A stretch of 64,000 nucleotides of DNA from Desmodesmus armatus (Eukaryota; Chlorophyta; Chlorophyceae; Sphaeropleales; Scenedesmaceae). Positions 1 through 10,343 of this stretch are shown here, in pieces; within the stretch, counting starts at the first letter, position 1, and each line of letters starts with the position of its first letter. The translations under genes and the position numbers were made by a program. The notes below the pieces were generated by a model, which was not told the origin of the DNA, searched no databases, and saw only the letters and a list, made by a program, of their open reading frames with translations. Location of the stretch: contig VIIQ02000664.1 in the NCBI GenBank assembly GCA_007449985.2, positions 248,001 to 312,000 of the forward strand. The letters are read 5' to 3'.

Positions 1-10
1 CTGTGCTGTG

Positions 11-280
11 CTGTGTGTGCCGACACAGGAGGAGGCCAAGGCAGCTGCGGCAGGCTCTGCATGCCTTGTTGAATGAAAGTCAATCATGGTGCATTGTGAT
101 TATACTGACGGTGTGCTGTTCCGTACTGTGCTGTGTGCTGTCACACAGGAGGAGGCCAAGCAGCTGCGGCAGGTCAACAATGTTGTCAATCATGGTGCAT
201 GTCATCTAATACTGACGGTGTGCTGTGATGTGTGTGCTGTGTGCCTGTACAGGAGGAGGCCAAGCAGCTGCGGCAGGCCC
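11..280 (+). repeat. Three diverged tandem copies of intron end plus exon start
   Basis: The unit of about 104-119 bp holds a TGTGCTGTGTGCTG-type intron tail, the CAG acceptor and the first bases of the terminal exon. Copies of the exon start sit near 29, 149 and 253. The segment CAATCATGGTGCAT followed by ACTGACGGTGTGCTGT is shared between the spacers at about 84-119 and 189-226. The copies differ by small indels. Confidence 0.75.
149..172 (+). other. Candidate 24-nt microexon (EEAKQLRQ)
   Basis: A perfect copy of the first 24 bases of the terminal exon lies between CACAG (ending at 148) and GTCAAC (from 173), so it has both an acceptor and a donor. It is exactly eight codons in phase 0. 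Including it would repeat EEAKQLRQ without breaking the frame. The older copy near 29-53 has an extra G and no GT after it, so it looks dead. Whether the microexon is spliced in cannot be seen from DNA. Confidence 0.35.
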
Positions 281-402
281 TGCATGCAGCAGACAGGGAG
301 CTAGCGGCACATCAGGAGCTGCATGCAGCGGGTGATGCCCATGCAGCAGCAGGCCGCCAGGCACTACTGGAGCTGCTGCAGCCTGTGCAGATGTTGCAGT
401 AA
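253..402 (+). CDS. 3'-terminal exon of a coiled, Ala/Gln-rich protein (partial)
   Basis: This is the last exon of a gene whose start lies left of the window. It begins after a CAG acceptor at 250-252 and runs 49 codons in one frame (starting EEAKQLRQALHAADREL) to a TAA at 400-402. The sequence is rich in Ala, Leu, Glu and Gln with no glycine run, and would form an amphipathic helix or coiled coil. No family is recognisable from 49 residues. The first 24 bases, encoding EEAKQLRQ, recur upstream at 149-172 and, with one extra base, near 29-53. The reading frame and direction are supported by the acceptor, the clean stop and the repeat-derived EEAKQLRQ phase. The function is unknown. Confidence 0.6.
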   Translation, partial: EEAKQLRQALHAADRELAAHQELHAAGDAHAAAGRQALLELLQPVQMLQ

Positions 403-1935
403 CCCAGCTGGTTGTGACTAGTGTGGTTGTTCTTGGGATGCAGCTGATTTTGCGTGTCTGGTGTGAGTTGTTGTTGTGGGTGGGCCCAGGCGGCAGGGCT
501 GGATACTGGCCGATATACTGGACAAGCAGCGTGCAGGGCCACAACCTGCTGCCCGTTCTCAACAGACAGCTGGTGACGCTTCATTGCAAGGGATGCACCA
601 CGATGTGACGTGACCACAGCCTGTGTGTGTGGGGGGGGGGGGGTGATGTGGTGGCTTGAACAGCTTGTGAGGGCCCTCGCCGCCCCCCAACCCCGGAGTT
701 GGGGGGCGCCCAGCGGAGCGGCATGCAAACATCCCACACTGGTTGTGGTTGCTGGTGTTGGATGTGCCACAGTACAGTGGCTGCACGGGTATGTTGTGGC
801 TCGACATGTTCTGCTGAAAGGTGGGCGAAGCTGTGTGCCTCCATCGCCACCACCCCAGGCCTAGGCAGGGGATGGTTGCAAGCCCAGGCTGCTGTAGGTG
901 GCTGGTTGCTGCTTGAGAGTGGCATTAAGGGCGTGTTTATTATGCAGCTGTTGCTGCTGGTGGGGCGCAGTAAGTGCTGCACATGCCCCTGCAGCCTAGT
1001 AGGTACTTTTTTTTTGCGGTTCCCCTTGCAGAAATGACCACAGCAAAGAAGATCATATTCATGTGGACGTGTACGTTTTGCAAGCGTGATACAAGCCTTG
1101 CAATACCCCAGCTCCACTGCCCTCTGACCAGACTTGGTCCTCAAGCACGGCGACAAAGTCACGTTAGAGTGTTTTATATGCTGATCAGTGCTGCAGACTC
1201 CTAAAGGGCAGAACGGAAAGCACGCTGCTCTCCGATAGAACTGCAACAGCCCAGTCAAAGCTTCACAGACGTGTGTATCACCAGGTAAATATATACATTT
1301 GTGTTGTTTGTGAGGCGATCAAGCTGGACGTTGTTGGCGGAGTGGGCTGCAAGGTGACTTGTCCCGCCATCTGCTTTTGCTGGTGTCGATGCTAGCCTGT
1401 CTCTCTAGTGGCCGAACAGCGACTGACGATAGAAATTTTCTTTGCCTGTTGCTTTCATTAGGCTTGCAGGCGCAGACAGGCCTTGATCAAAAGGCTGTTC
1501 AACAGGCAGACAGACAGCTGATGTTGCAGCAGCCCTGGGGAAGGGCTTCTGCCGTCCTCTGTCACCTTTGATAGGGTAAAAGTGCAGTCAGTCTTCCTGA
1601 ACCTGCACAGCCAGCCACCCTGCAGGAGCAGCCCCCTCAGTTGCTCGGTCAACCCAAGCAGCAACAGCAGTTGCGCTTGCGTTTGACCAGGCGTGCTGCA
1701 GCCGCAGCATGCTCAAGCTCGTCAGTGGACAGCACACCAACGCTCCTGGTGGAACCCTCAGGCCTGCTGGCTTGTCAGTACCCCCAGCACAGATGCCAAC
1801 CTGTCCGTGCTGGCCCTAGTCAAGTCACCCGCAGCAGCTGCTGCAGGGCCGCAGCAGGTGCAGGTCCAGCAGCGCCAGCGCAGTAGTAGCAAGCCGTCCA
1901 GCACAACACCGAAAACCCCGGGGAACCTGCTTGCC
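403..1935. other. Intergenic region and possible 5' exons of the bZIP gene
   Basis: No complete gene is visible. A run of 12 G sits near 632-643. From about 1470 the DNA becomes CAG-rich and translates in patches into Gln-rich peptide, for example around 1626-1690 in one frame and 1693-1935 in the bZIP frame. These may be small 5' exons of the bZIP gene or its untranslated leader. The frame used by the main exon is open from 1687 but has no ATG before 1936, so upstream coding would need a spliced start. Confidence 0.4.
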
Positions 1936-4900
1936 ATGGTCCACCTCCTGGACCAGCAATTGCAACAGCTAGAGCAGCATTACGATGGCCCAGGGCAGGA
2001 GGCAGGCCTTCAAGGGCCACACATGCAGCCCGCACACAGCATAGAAGCACCCACCATCCTGTCCACAGCACAGCCACACGTTGCACACGCAGCAGCTGGC
2101 TCCTTTGGCCAGCACCACGGTGCAGGCAGCAGTGCCAAGCTGGGTGATGCAGCAGCCCAGCACGCCCACCAGGCTGCAGGACAGTCACAGCCCCAGCACA
2201 CAGTCGAGGTGCCAAACCTGGCTCACAGCAGGGCGGCCTCAGGGCAGCTGCATGCCTACAGCATCCATGCACCAGCAGGCAAGGCCGAGGCTACTGCAGG
2301 CACCCTGCATGGCCTGCCACCCAGGCAGCACGACCTCTCTGGCCACAAAGCAGCTGACCAAGTGCCCCAGCACAGCCGCGGCCTCATGGCTGCAGGCGCC
2401 TACGTCCTGCAGCCCCTCAAAAGTGCCGCAGGCGCCCCAAAGCGGCGCTCAACCTCACCTGAGGAACTGCCATGGCTGCAGCATGCAGCCGCTGCAGCGG
2501 CCCTCAACATGCCACAGCCCCAGGTGTCCACAGCAGCTGTCCTGCAGCAGCAAATGCAGGCGCAGCTGCTGCCACCACCCAGGCCACTTGAGCTGCACCT
2601 GCCCCCGCAGCACCCAGAGCACCAGCAGCATGCGCAAGGCTTCCAGGACACATTGTTCCACCAGGCTGCTGCTCGGCGTGCTGCTGCGGACGCTGCCACA
2701 GCTGCGGCTGCTGCAGCAGCAGCCCAAGCAGCGCCAGCACACCAGCACAGGGCTGAACAGCACGCCCTGCTACTGCAGCAGCACCAGATGCTGCAGCAAC
2801 AGCAGCAGCAGCGCCAGTTCCTGCACCAACAGCAGCAGCAGCAACGCCAGATGCTGCATGAACAACAGCAACACTACCAGATGCTGCAGCAACAACAGCA
2901 TCAACAGCGCCAGTTGGCACAGCAACAGCAGCAGCAGATGCTGCAGCAACAGCAACAGATGCTCAAGCTACAGCAGGAGCGCCAGCAGAGGTCACAGCCA
3001 CCACGGCAGCAGCAGCAGCCGCAGCGCCGCCAGTCTGTGCAAGACCCACCCGCGGACATGGAGGTTGAGGAGACTGCAGGCGCCCTCGACATGCTGTCAG
3101 AGATTGCTGCTGCTGCAGCGGCAGCAGAGGAAATGTACGCAGGTGTGCCCACTCCAATGCGCCCAGACCTGCTCCATGCACAAGCGCTCGCTTCCGGCGC
3201 TTTCAGCAGCCAAAGCAGGCCCCAGGCGCACAACACACAGGCTGACAGCTGTGCCCCAGGCCCTTCCGGGACCTCTGCTGCAGCAGCCATGTCCAGGCAG
3301 CAGGCGCTCACCATGGTGCAGCAGGGGCTCAGCACAGTGGGTGTGAAGCACAGCAGCATCAGCGACAGGGCAACGCAGCCAAAGCGCCCGCACGGGAGTG
3401 CCGCTGGTACCAGCAATGCAGCAGCACATGCACCTGCCGGCTCTGGTGCTGCCGCTGCAGTCAGCAATGGGGTGCATGCGGAAGACAGGGGAGTGAAGAG
3501 GACCAGGAGTGATGCTTGGGCCGCTGCACATGCTGCTGAGGGCCTGCAGGAGCAGCACAGCCATGACAGCAGCACCGGCAGAGCCCCTGGTGCAGCAGCA
3601 GATGGGGCTATCGTGGCGGACAGCGATGCCAGGGCACAGCTTGGGCCCCTGCCTGGCTCTGGCCCTGCCAGTGCTGGTGCAGATGCTGCTGCTGCTGCTT
3701 TTGCTGCTGGTCTGGCAGCACAGGGAGGAGGCCCTGCACAGCAAGCACAGATCCGTGCAGCAGTGGCTGAGCTGGCCGCCCTAGCAGCAGCTGGGGCTGT
3801 CCAGCCCACCAACAGGTTGATGCAGCAGCATGCAGCGTTGCAGGAGCCCCCACAGCTGCAGCAGAATGCACCTGCAGCACAGGGGGCCACACTGGCTGGC
3901 ACGGCAGCACAGCAGACAGCAGTAGGGCCTGTGGCGTACCTGGTGCGGGCTGCGCCTGCAGCAGGCAATGCAGCATACCTCTTGTACTCTACAGGGCCAT
4001 ATGCACAGCTGCTGCTGCAGCAGAGGCCACCAGCTGGCGCAGCCGGTGCTGCTGCAGCGCAAGCCCAGGCCATGACACTCACAGCACAAGGCAGCGGTAA
4101 CTACGCTGCCGCTGCAGCAGCTTTTGCTGCTGCCGGTGGAGGTGCCGGCTGCAGCCACAGCGCACAAAGCACGGTCCCGAGGCGCCCAGCTGTCAAGCAC
4201 ACTGGCTCACACCTAGCCAGGGCACCTCCAACAGGCGCCCAGATAGCAGCGGCCGAGGCTGCTGCTGCTGCAGATGCCGAGGCTGCCGAGGCAGTAGATG
4301 CAGCAGCACACGACCTGGCCATGTTTGCAGCAGCTGCGGCGGCTGCAGCTGCAGCAGGCACCTACCACAGGCCGCCTGCGCGCACAGCAGCAGCTCCTGC
4401 GGCCTCCAACCCCCAGCAGACGGAGGGCAGGCGCCAGCGCAAGAGCGCTGCAGCAGCTGCGGCCTTCATTGCAGCAGCGGTCGCTGGCGTTGATGACGGC
4501 ATGGGGCTTGCAGCTGGCAAGGACGATGCCGTTGATGCTGACTTTGGCGACGACGCAAGTGAGTCCGCCCAGCACAGCAGGCCAACGCAGAGACGGCACA
4601 ACGAGCGCCAGCGCTCCGTGACACCAGTAGGGCCCCAGGGGCCAGCAGGGTACCTTGACCTGCTGGCAGCTGCCAGCAGCCCTGGTGTAGCGCCTCCTGC
4701 TAGCACTGGCGCAGCCGCTGCAGGAGAAGGTTTGCAGTTTGCGGCAGCTGCAGCTAGGGGCTATGCAGCACACCCAGCACTGGCGGCCCTGGCGGCAGCG
4801 GACGCTGCGACGCGCAGCCACTCGACCGGCGCCAGCCGCGGCGGTCGCGCCAGCAGTGTCAGCGGCAGCTTCATGCATGATGCAGACTGTGACACAGACG

Positions 4901-5770
4901 GGGCTGACGGGGAGGCGTACGTGCCTCATGATGAGGAGGGGGACGGGGACGCTGGGGAGAGTGAGGATGACGAGAGGCGCACCAGCAGCAAGAACCGCAC
5001 CACGAAGGAGCGCGTGCTGTCCAACAGGCTGGCTGCCTCTCGGTCCTACCAGCGGCGCAAGGAGGAGGTGCTTCGGCTGGAGGCCAACCATGCTAGGCTG
5101 CAGGTATGGCCCCACGGGTGCGCTGGTGCACAAGAGGATGCTCATTGGGATGACGGGGAACAGCAGCCCTGCTTGTTGAACACTTTAGTGTCACTGGAGC
5201 TTGCAGTGCATCACACATGCCGCTGCCTAGGCCTTGTTCTTGGGTGTTGTTCGCCAGTATGTGGTTGCCTGTTTCTATGGGACATCATGCATAGTGTGAA
5301 TCAGGTGTGCTTGTGCACCAAGGCACCAATAACTGTCACATCGCCTACGGCATCTTGCTTAGTCATCTGTGCTGGCGGCCCTTATGCTGCTCACTGTCCT
5401 GCAGATGGAGCGCCAAGCCCTGCAGCACGCCCTGCAGGAGATCCATCAGGAGCTGCATGTGCACCACGACATTGCTGCGGCCTTTGCCCACCACCACTCT
5501 GACAGCAGCGGCATCGCAGCAGCAGCGGCGGCAGCAGCAGGCACCACGCAAGAGCAGGAGCATGCTGCTGCGGCTGCTTTTGCTGTCGGGCACAGTGCCA
5601 TGCATGGAGCGCTGGCACAGAGGGTACGGGGTGCGTTGGAGCACCAGCAGAGGGAGCGGCGGGTGCATGCAGACAGGGTTGAGGAGGCAGCCCTGGCAGC
5701 GGCTGCAGCTGCAGAGGGGCTGTACACAGATGGCGCAGGCAGCTCAGGCTCTGGTTCCATGTCTCACTGA
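1936..5770 (+). CDS. bZIP transcription factor with long polyQ/polyA activation-type region
   Basis: Two exons are clear: 1936-5103 and 5405-5770, with a GTATGG...CAG intron in phase 0. The ATG at 1936 has a good context (GCCATGG); the protein from there is 1177 aa. Residues 1-1000 are low complexity: polyQ at about 2790-3010 in the DNA, many polyalanine runs and an acidic patch before the DNA-binding part. The basic region and zipper start near residue 1018, with core NRLAASRSYQRRK. The leucine heptads (L, L, L, I at spacing 7) continue in register across the splice site, which confirms the intron. The role is DNA binding as a dimer in the nucleus. The normally invariant Arg of the N-x7-R signature is Tyr (codon 5047-5049). 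The start may lie further upstream. Confidence 0.85.
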
Positions 5771-6917
5771 GCTGCATGATGTGCTGCACACCGGCTGATG
5801 TTTGAGTGTGCATCAAGCCTTTCTCAGGCACTGTGCGTCCTATCCATATCCAGTGTATGCTGCGCCTTGGTGAGCAAAGCTCTGTGTCTTGCAGTGCAGT
5901 GTGGTAGCAGCATGCATGCGCATATGCGCAGTTGCCGCGGTGGCAGCGGTGGTGCGCACAGGTGTGTGGTATGCCAATTGCTCCAGGCCCAGCATGACTG
6001 GACTTGCAAAAGTGGTACTATTCTGGTTGCACTTGCATTTCTGGTCTGATGGCAGCTGGGATGTTGCCCAGTGTGGACACTGTCTTCTGGCTTCATTTGC
6101 AGCTTCATATGTGCCGTATGGCATTCATTGGGCCTGAAGGGTTTTTGATCATGGCATTGTGACATGTGTCCTTGCAGCCCATTTGCATGGCGTATGCACA
6201 GGCGGCTGCTATGAGTGGGGGGTTTGCTTCAGCACGGAGTTTGCGTCACCATGTATGCTACACATCGTCCGATTTTTGCTCATGCAGTGTCTGACGCTGT
6301 TGCACTGCTTTCCTGCAGTCTGGAATGTGCCTGCGATGGTGTGTTGCCCGCTCATGGCGGGTGTTTGAGTGCCTGCATGCGTGTGACTGTGACTGTGTGA
6401 CCCTAGGCCTGTGGTGTGCTGAGTGGTCCATCCAGGCCGTGTGTGCATGTGTGAGCAGCCTTGGCACTGATTCCATTTCACCTGGCAGGATGTGTGACAT
6501 GTGGCCAAACTGCGATGGGCTGCTCACAGCTGCCAGTGGCTGTCCAGAGGGCCTATGACAACAGCAGATGGCGTGCGCACAAAGCGTTTGGCCCCAGGCT
6601 GTCATGACCAGGTCATGACCTGCCTGCTGTGAACCTGCCATACATCCAGTACGATACCCAGGCCTGCAAGAGGGAAAATGTGTTATGCTGCAATACGATT
6701 ATAAGCTAGTACTGAGGCAGTGGTGCTCCGTCTTTGACCGTGTCATAGGTCCTCGCTCGACGGGTGCAGTGGCGCAACGGGCGTCGATCATGATATCATT
6801 GATCGGCGTCGGCGGGTCACTGTGATTGCACCCCTAGCCACCCTGAAGCATGCTCGTTTTCTTTCAGATCACTTGTCAACCCAATCGTAAGTCATTGAAC
6901 GCATCGTAGAGGCCACA
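5771..6917. other. Intergenic: bZIP 3' UTR and promoter of the secreted-protein gene
   Basis: No gene is supported. The left part is probably a long 3' UTR. An AT-richer stretch around 6680-6860 precedes the next ATG. It contains an interrupted palindrome at 6785-6805 (CGATCA, 9 bases including TGATATCA, TGATCG) about 115 bases upstream of the start codon, which could be a protein-binding site. Confidence 0.4.
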
Positions 6918-8281
6918 ATGTCTCCCCGCTCTCTCGTAGTCCTGGTGCTCTTGTCAATTTTTGTTGCAGCAGCAACAGCTTCCGATGCACCAGACACTGG
7001 CATTGTCGCAACAAACCGTAGGATGTTGAAGCTGAAGTTCCTCGGCACAACCAAGTGGTGGTGGGGCGGCGAAGAGGTGGGTTGCGTCAACAGGATGACC
7101 TCATAAGACATCGATGCTCAGAGCCCCGTAATGTACGGCTTGCAGCGCATATAAACATTACATGACAGTTCCTGGCAGGTGATGCCAGGGCTAGGACGAC
7201 AACGGGCCTTGGGCCTTGGGTTTCGCACCTGCGCAGGTGGCAGCAGTAGCCAATTGCCCATAACGCTCAATGCGTCCCTGTACGCACAACAAGCTGCCAA
7301 CCTATCCTTGCTGTCCCCTTTTCACTGCTTGTTGGAAAGCAGCCTGTTGCCACCGTGACGTACGGCGACCTACCACCCAAGGAGGAGGAAGCAGAGGCGG
7401 GAGATGGCGCAGAGGTGGAAGAGGGTGGAGAGGAGGAGGAAGAAGAGACAGAGCTTGAGGACGCAGATGAGACAATAGACGAAGAGGTGAGACGCGTCAA
7501 CTGCGCTGCATTGAATGCAAGTTGCCAATACAGCATCAGGGCGGCCCAGCCGTGGGTCCGACCCACAAGAGTCTTGTAGGACAAACAAGCATCTTCTGGC
7601 GTCTCAAGTGGTGCAGCATGTATGGTGTGAATGGTAACCATCACACCATCGGCATTGCTTGGTGCTGCAAGATTTTGGGCGTGTGCGTGTGGATGCATCT
7701 GCAAGGCTGCTCTTGTGTACCACTTACAGTGCTACCGCCGGTCTTCAAGCATACATGCAACGCCATGATGCTGGCCACATAGCTGTCACCGTGACTGTCA
7801 CAGAAACAGAAACAGTAAAGGTTACTGTCACCTGGTTCAGCCCATGCCGGAACACCTGGTAGGGAGCCAGGGAGCCATTATAACACAACACCGCCGCCTG
7901 TTTCCGTGTATGTCTGTGTCGCAGTTGCCAGAGGTTGACGAAGACACTGACATACTAGATGAAACCACTGAAGACACACCACTGGCAATTGACGAAGAAG
8001 AGGAGGAGGAAGACGACTTCGCAGACATCCCAGACTCCGAGGTTGGTTCTCCAAGGTCCTCCACGGAACAGTTCCGCAACCCAAGAGACGATGGCCCAGG
8101 CAACGACGCCTCTACTCGAGGCTCCACACCAGGGATCAGCCGCACTGCGTCAAACCCCAGCTCCAATGCCGCTGCCACCACCGCCCAGACCAGTGACACC
8201 TCTGGCAGAGACAGTGCCTCTGATGTCAGTGCTCCTGGGACTGGTGCTGCCTCTGGGACTGGTGGTGCCCTTGGGAGGTGA
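6918..8281 (+). CDS. Small secreted, acidic, low-complexity protein
   Basis: Three exons join in phase 0: 6918-7076, 7343-7486 and 7925-8281, giving 219 aa. Residues 1-22 form a classical signal peptide (MSPRSLVVLVLLSIFVAAATAS), so the product probably enters the secretory pathway. The mature part starts with a short basic/Trp stretch (KWWWGGEE). It then has two strongly acidic segments of Glu and Asp (exon 2 and the first third of exon 3) and a Ser/Thr/Gly/Ala tail that could carry O-glycans. No catalytic motif or known domain is visible. A cell-wall, extracellular-matrix or ion-binding role is possible but unproven. A TGTAA at 9004-9008 is a plausible poly(A) signal. Confidence 0.7.
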
Positions 8282-8341
8282 AGCATGACTCATGGAGTCC
8301 CAGTACTGCAGCACAGTTCGGTGTTATGGCTGCCGCTGCAA

Positions 8342-8367
8342 GCAGTTCGACATTAATGTCGAACTGC
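8342..8367. repeat. 26-bp perfect palindrome in 3' region
   Basis: The 13-base arm GCAGTTCGACATT is followed at once by its exact reverse complement. It lies 60 bases after the stop codon of the secreted-protein gene, so in the mRNA it could form a stem in the 3' UTR. A second, shorter GC-rich inverted repeat (GGTACGGC / GCCGTACC) follows near 8448-8464. Confidence 0.85.
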
Positions 8368-9003
8368 CTCTAATAATCAGAGGTGGTTGAAATAGACAGG
8401 TTCTGCTTTGCTGGGGGTGTGACACTGACAGAGATCAGCAGTGCTTTGGTACGGCCGCCGTACCAGCGGTCGTACTGAGAGGCTGTAGGGTTTTGGCAGT
8501 GCTGTCAGGGACTCGCTGAGTCTCTAACATAATGCATTGTCTGGTTTGTTGGCAGCCATGGCCCTTTGGGGTTGCTGCCAGCGCTGCTAGCCGTGCAGTT
8601 CAGTATGCAGGCCCTGATTTTTTCTGTGGAATTGCTGTACATGCTGTCACGATTACCGTGGCAGTGCATTGGGAAGCACTGGACCAGTGCCTTACTAGTA
8701 GCAATGCAACAGCTGGAGAGAACTGTGCACACGTGCTGCCAGGCTGTTTGTGGCTATCTTTGAGCCAAGCTGTGGCCAAGCAGTGATGGTTGCTGCATGT
8801 CAGGCCTACTGCCAGTCCGTGGAGTATCTGAGATTGTATCTTAGTGCGGCTGGTAGGCTGACTGCTGACATTATCATGCCGATAGATGCCGATGGATGAG
8901 TCAGCATACGATATGTTGTTCAAGTTGGCATATATCGGCACCGGCCATCCATCTCCCTTGTACCGCACCGCACAGCAACCTCTCTTGTGGAGTGCTGAAT
9001 AAA

Positions 9004-9008
9004 TGTAA
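9004..9008 (+). terminator. Candidate TGTAA polyadenylation signal
   Basis: TGTAA within GAATAAATGTAACAATG, about 720 bases after the stop of the secreted-protein gene. TGTAA is the usual signal in chlorophyte algae. Assignment to this gene is an inference from position and strand. Confidence 0.35.
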
Positions 9009-9639
9009 CAATGTCATGGCCATGATCTACGCAGGGCAGCTTGCATGTTGCCGGCATAGGTTGCCCTGTCGAACCCCAGGATTGGCACAGTCTGACATCA
9101 TGATCAGCAGCTGTAGAGATCGAGTGCAGTGCACAGTTATGCATCTGTTGATTGCCTGCACTTTTTCTGCTGCCATGCTGCGGCATGTGTTGACTAACTG
9201 GTCCAGTCTGCATCTTTGCAGGAGTGGCCACAGTGTCGCACTGCCTGAGGTCATGGGCCGTTGCAGTTACCAATAGGGCCAGGCCCAGCAAACACACACA
9301 TTTGCAGCGGCAACAGCAGCCACTTGCAATTTCCCAGCAATCACAACCGCTGTGTCCCATTAGTTCAGGGCTCGCACACACGGAGTTCACTGACAAACCA
9401 ACTTGGTTTGTGCATCATCAAATGGTACGGATCCCATGCAACAGCAGCAGACAGTCACAGTGATTGCCCTGCTGTCACCAACAGGTCGATATTGTGCAGT
9501 TGTGACAGTGCTGCAGTTGCTCAGGGTTCCCGCCTGCACAAGTATGCCGTTGCACCACCCTCAGTTCCCACAGTGGTGGTGGCACCACTGCAGTATGCGG
9601 CATATCATTTTTTTGTCAGGTACAGGGGCCCCGGAACCA

Positions 9640-9738
9640 CACCGGCTGGCCACACACGCAACAGCCGATAAAACCCAGCTGCCGGGAGCCCCAGGCAAAG
9701 CCTCACACCGATGGGCGACGCCTATCACCCCTAAGCCA
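9640..9738 (-). repeat. Dispersed repeat, copy 1
   Basis: Read on the minus strand, this segment aligns with 13455-13560 on the plus strand. The shared core is GAGGCTTTGCCTGG, then GCTCC, GGCAG, TGGGTT, TGTTG and GTGTGTGGC-CGCCGGTG, in the same order and spacing. The similarity fades outside, so this is probably a remnant of a mobile or duplicated element. Its class is not identifiable. Confidence 0.55.
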
Positions 9739-10343
9739 GAATGCACCCACAATACAGAATGCAGGCTGAGGGCCCGGATGATGGTGGCCTGTCTTCAACC
9801 CAACTCAATGACACCCTGCTGGTAGTGCTGTACTTGAAAAGAACCATCCCCGATCAGGAAACAGTCATGCCAGCAACCCTATCCACAACAGCTGTATGTT
9901 CGAACGCTCTTGCAAGAGCAGCAGGAGTGTTTTGCACACAACTGTAGGGCAGTGTGAGTGCCACAGACTATCAGCATCCCCTAGATTATGGAAAGAATAC
10001 ACAAAAGACTGTGCGCACAGTCAGACACAGGGATGAAGCCCTTCAAAAGTGCAGTACAACTGCAGTACCAACACACACAGGTATTGGATTTGCACTCGCA
10101 CTCACACGCACCCCTGCATCCATCTTCATCACTTGCAAAAATGAGCGGTCACCGCTGTCCTCCCCCGCCCCCCAAGCAGCCAACTCTGCTACAGCTGCAG
10201 CGGCTGACATACACACCCGTCACACACCCACACCACACACACATCGTCGCCACAGACGTGCTGCTGACTTGCCACTACTGCATGTGCAGTGAAACTTGTA
10301 GTGAAACATGCCATGCATGGTATGGCTGGTGCTCCCACTGCTC

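Larger units (their letters stand above)
8368..10343. other. Intergenic, convergent between secreted-protein gene and unknown minus gene
   Basis: No gene is supported; the open frames here are short and without family resemblance. It contains an imperfect hairpin at 8877-8942 (14-base arms around TGCCGATAGATGCC) and one copy of a dispersed repeat at about 9640-9738. Confidence 0.45.

Noticed and set aside
2081..3346. 421-codon open frame in the +2 frame of the bZIP exon
   Set aside because: Its composition (Ser, Cys, Asn, Arg from shifted CAG) marks it as a frame shadow of polyQ.
2901..4082. 393-codon open frame antisense to the bZIP exon
   Set aside because: It is an Ala/Cys-rich shadow produced by GCA/GCT repeats of the real exon; there is no splice or domain evidence.
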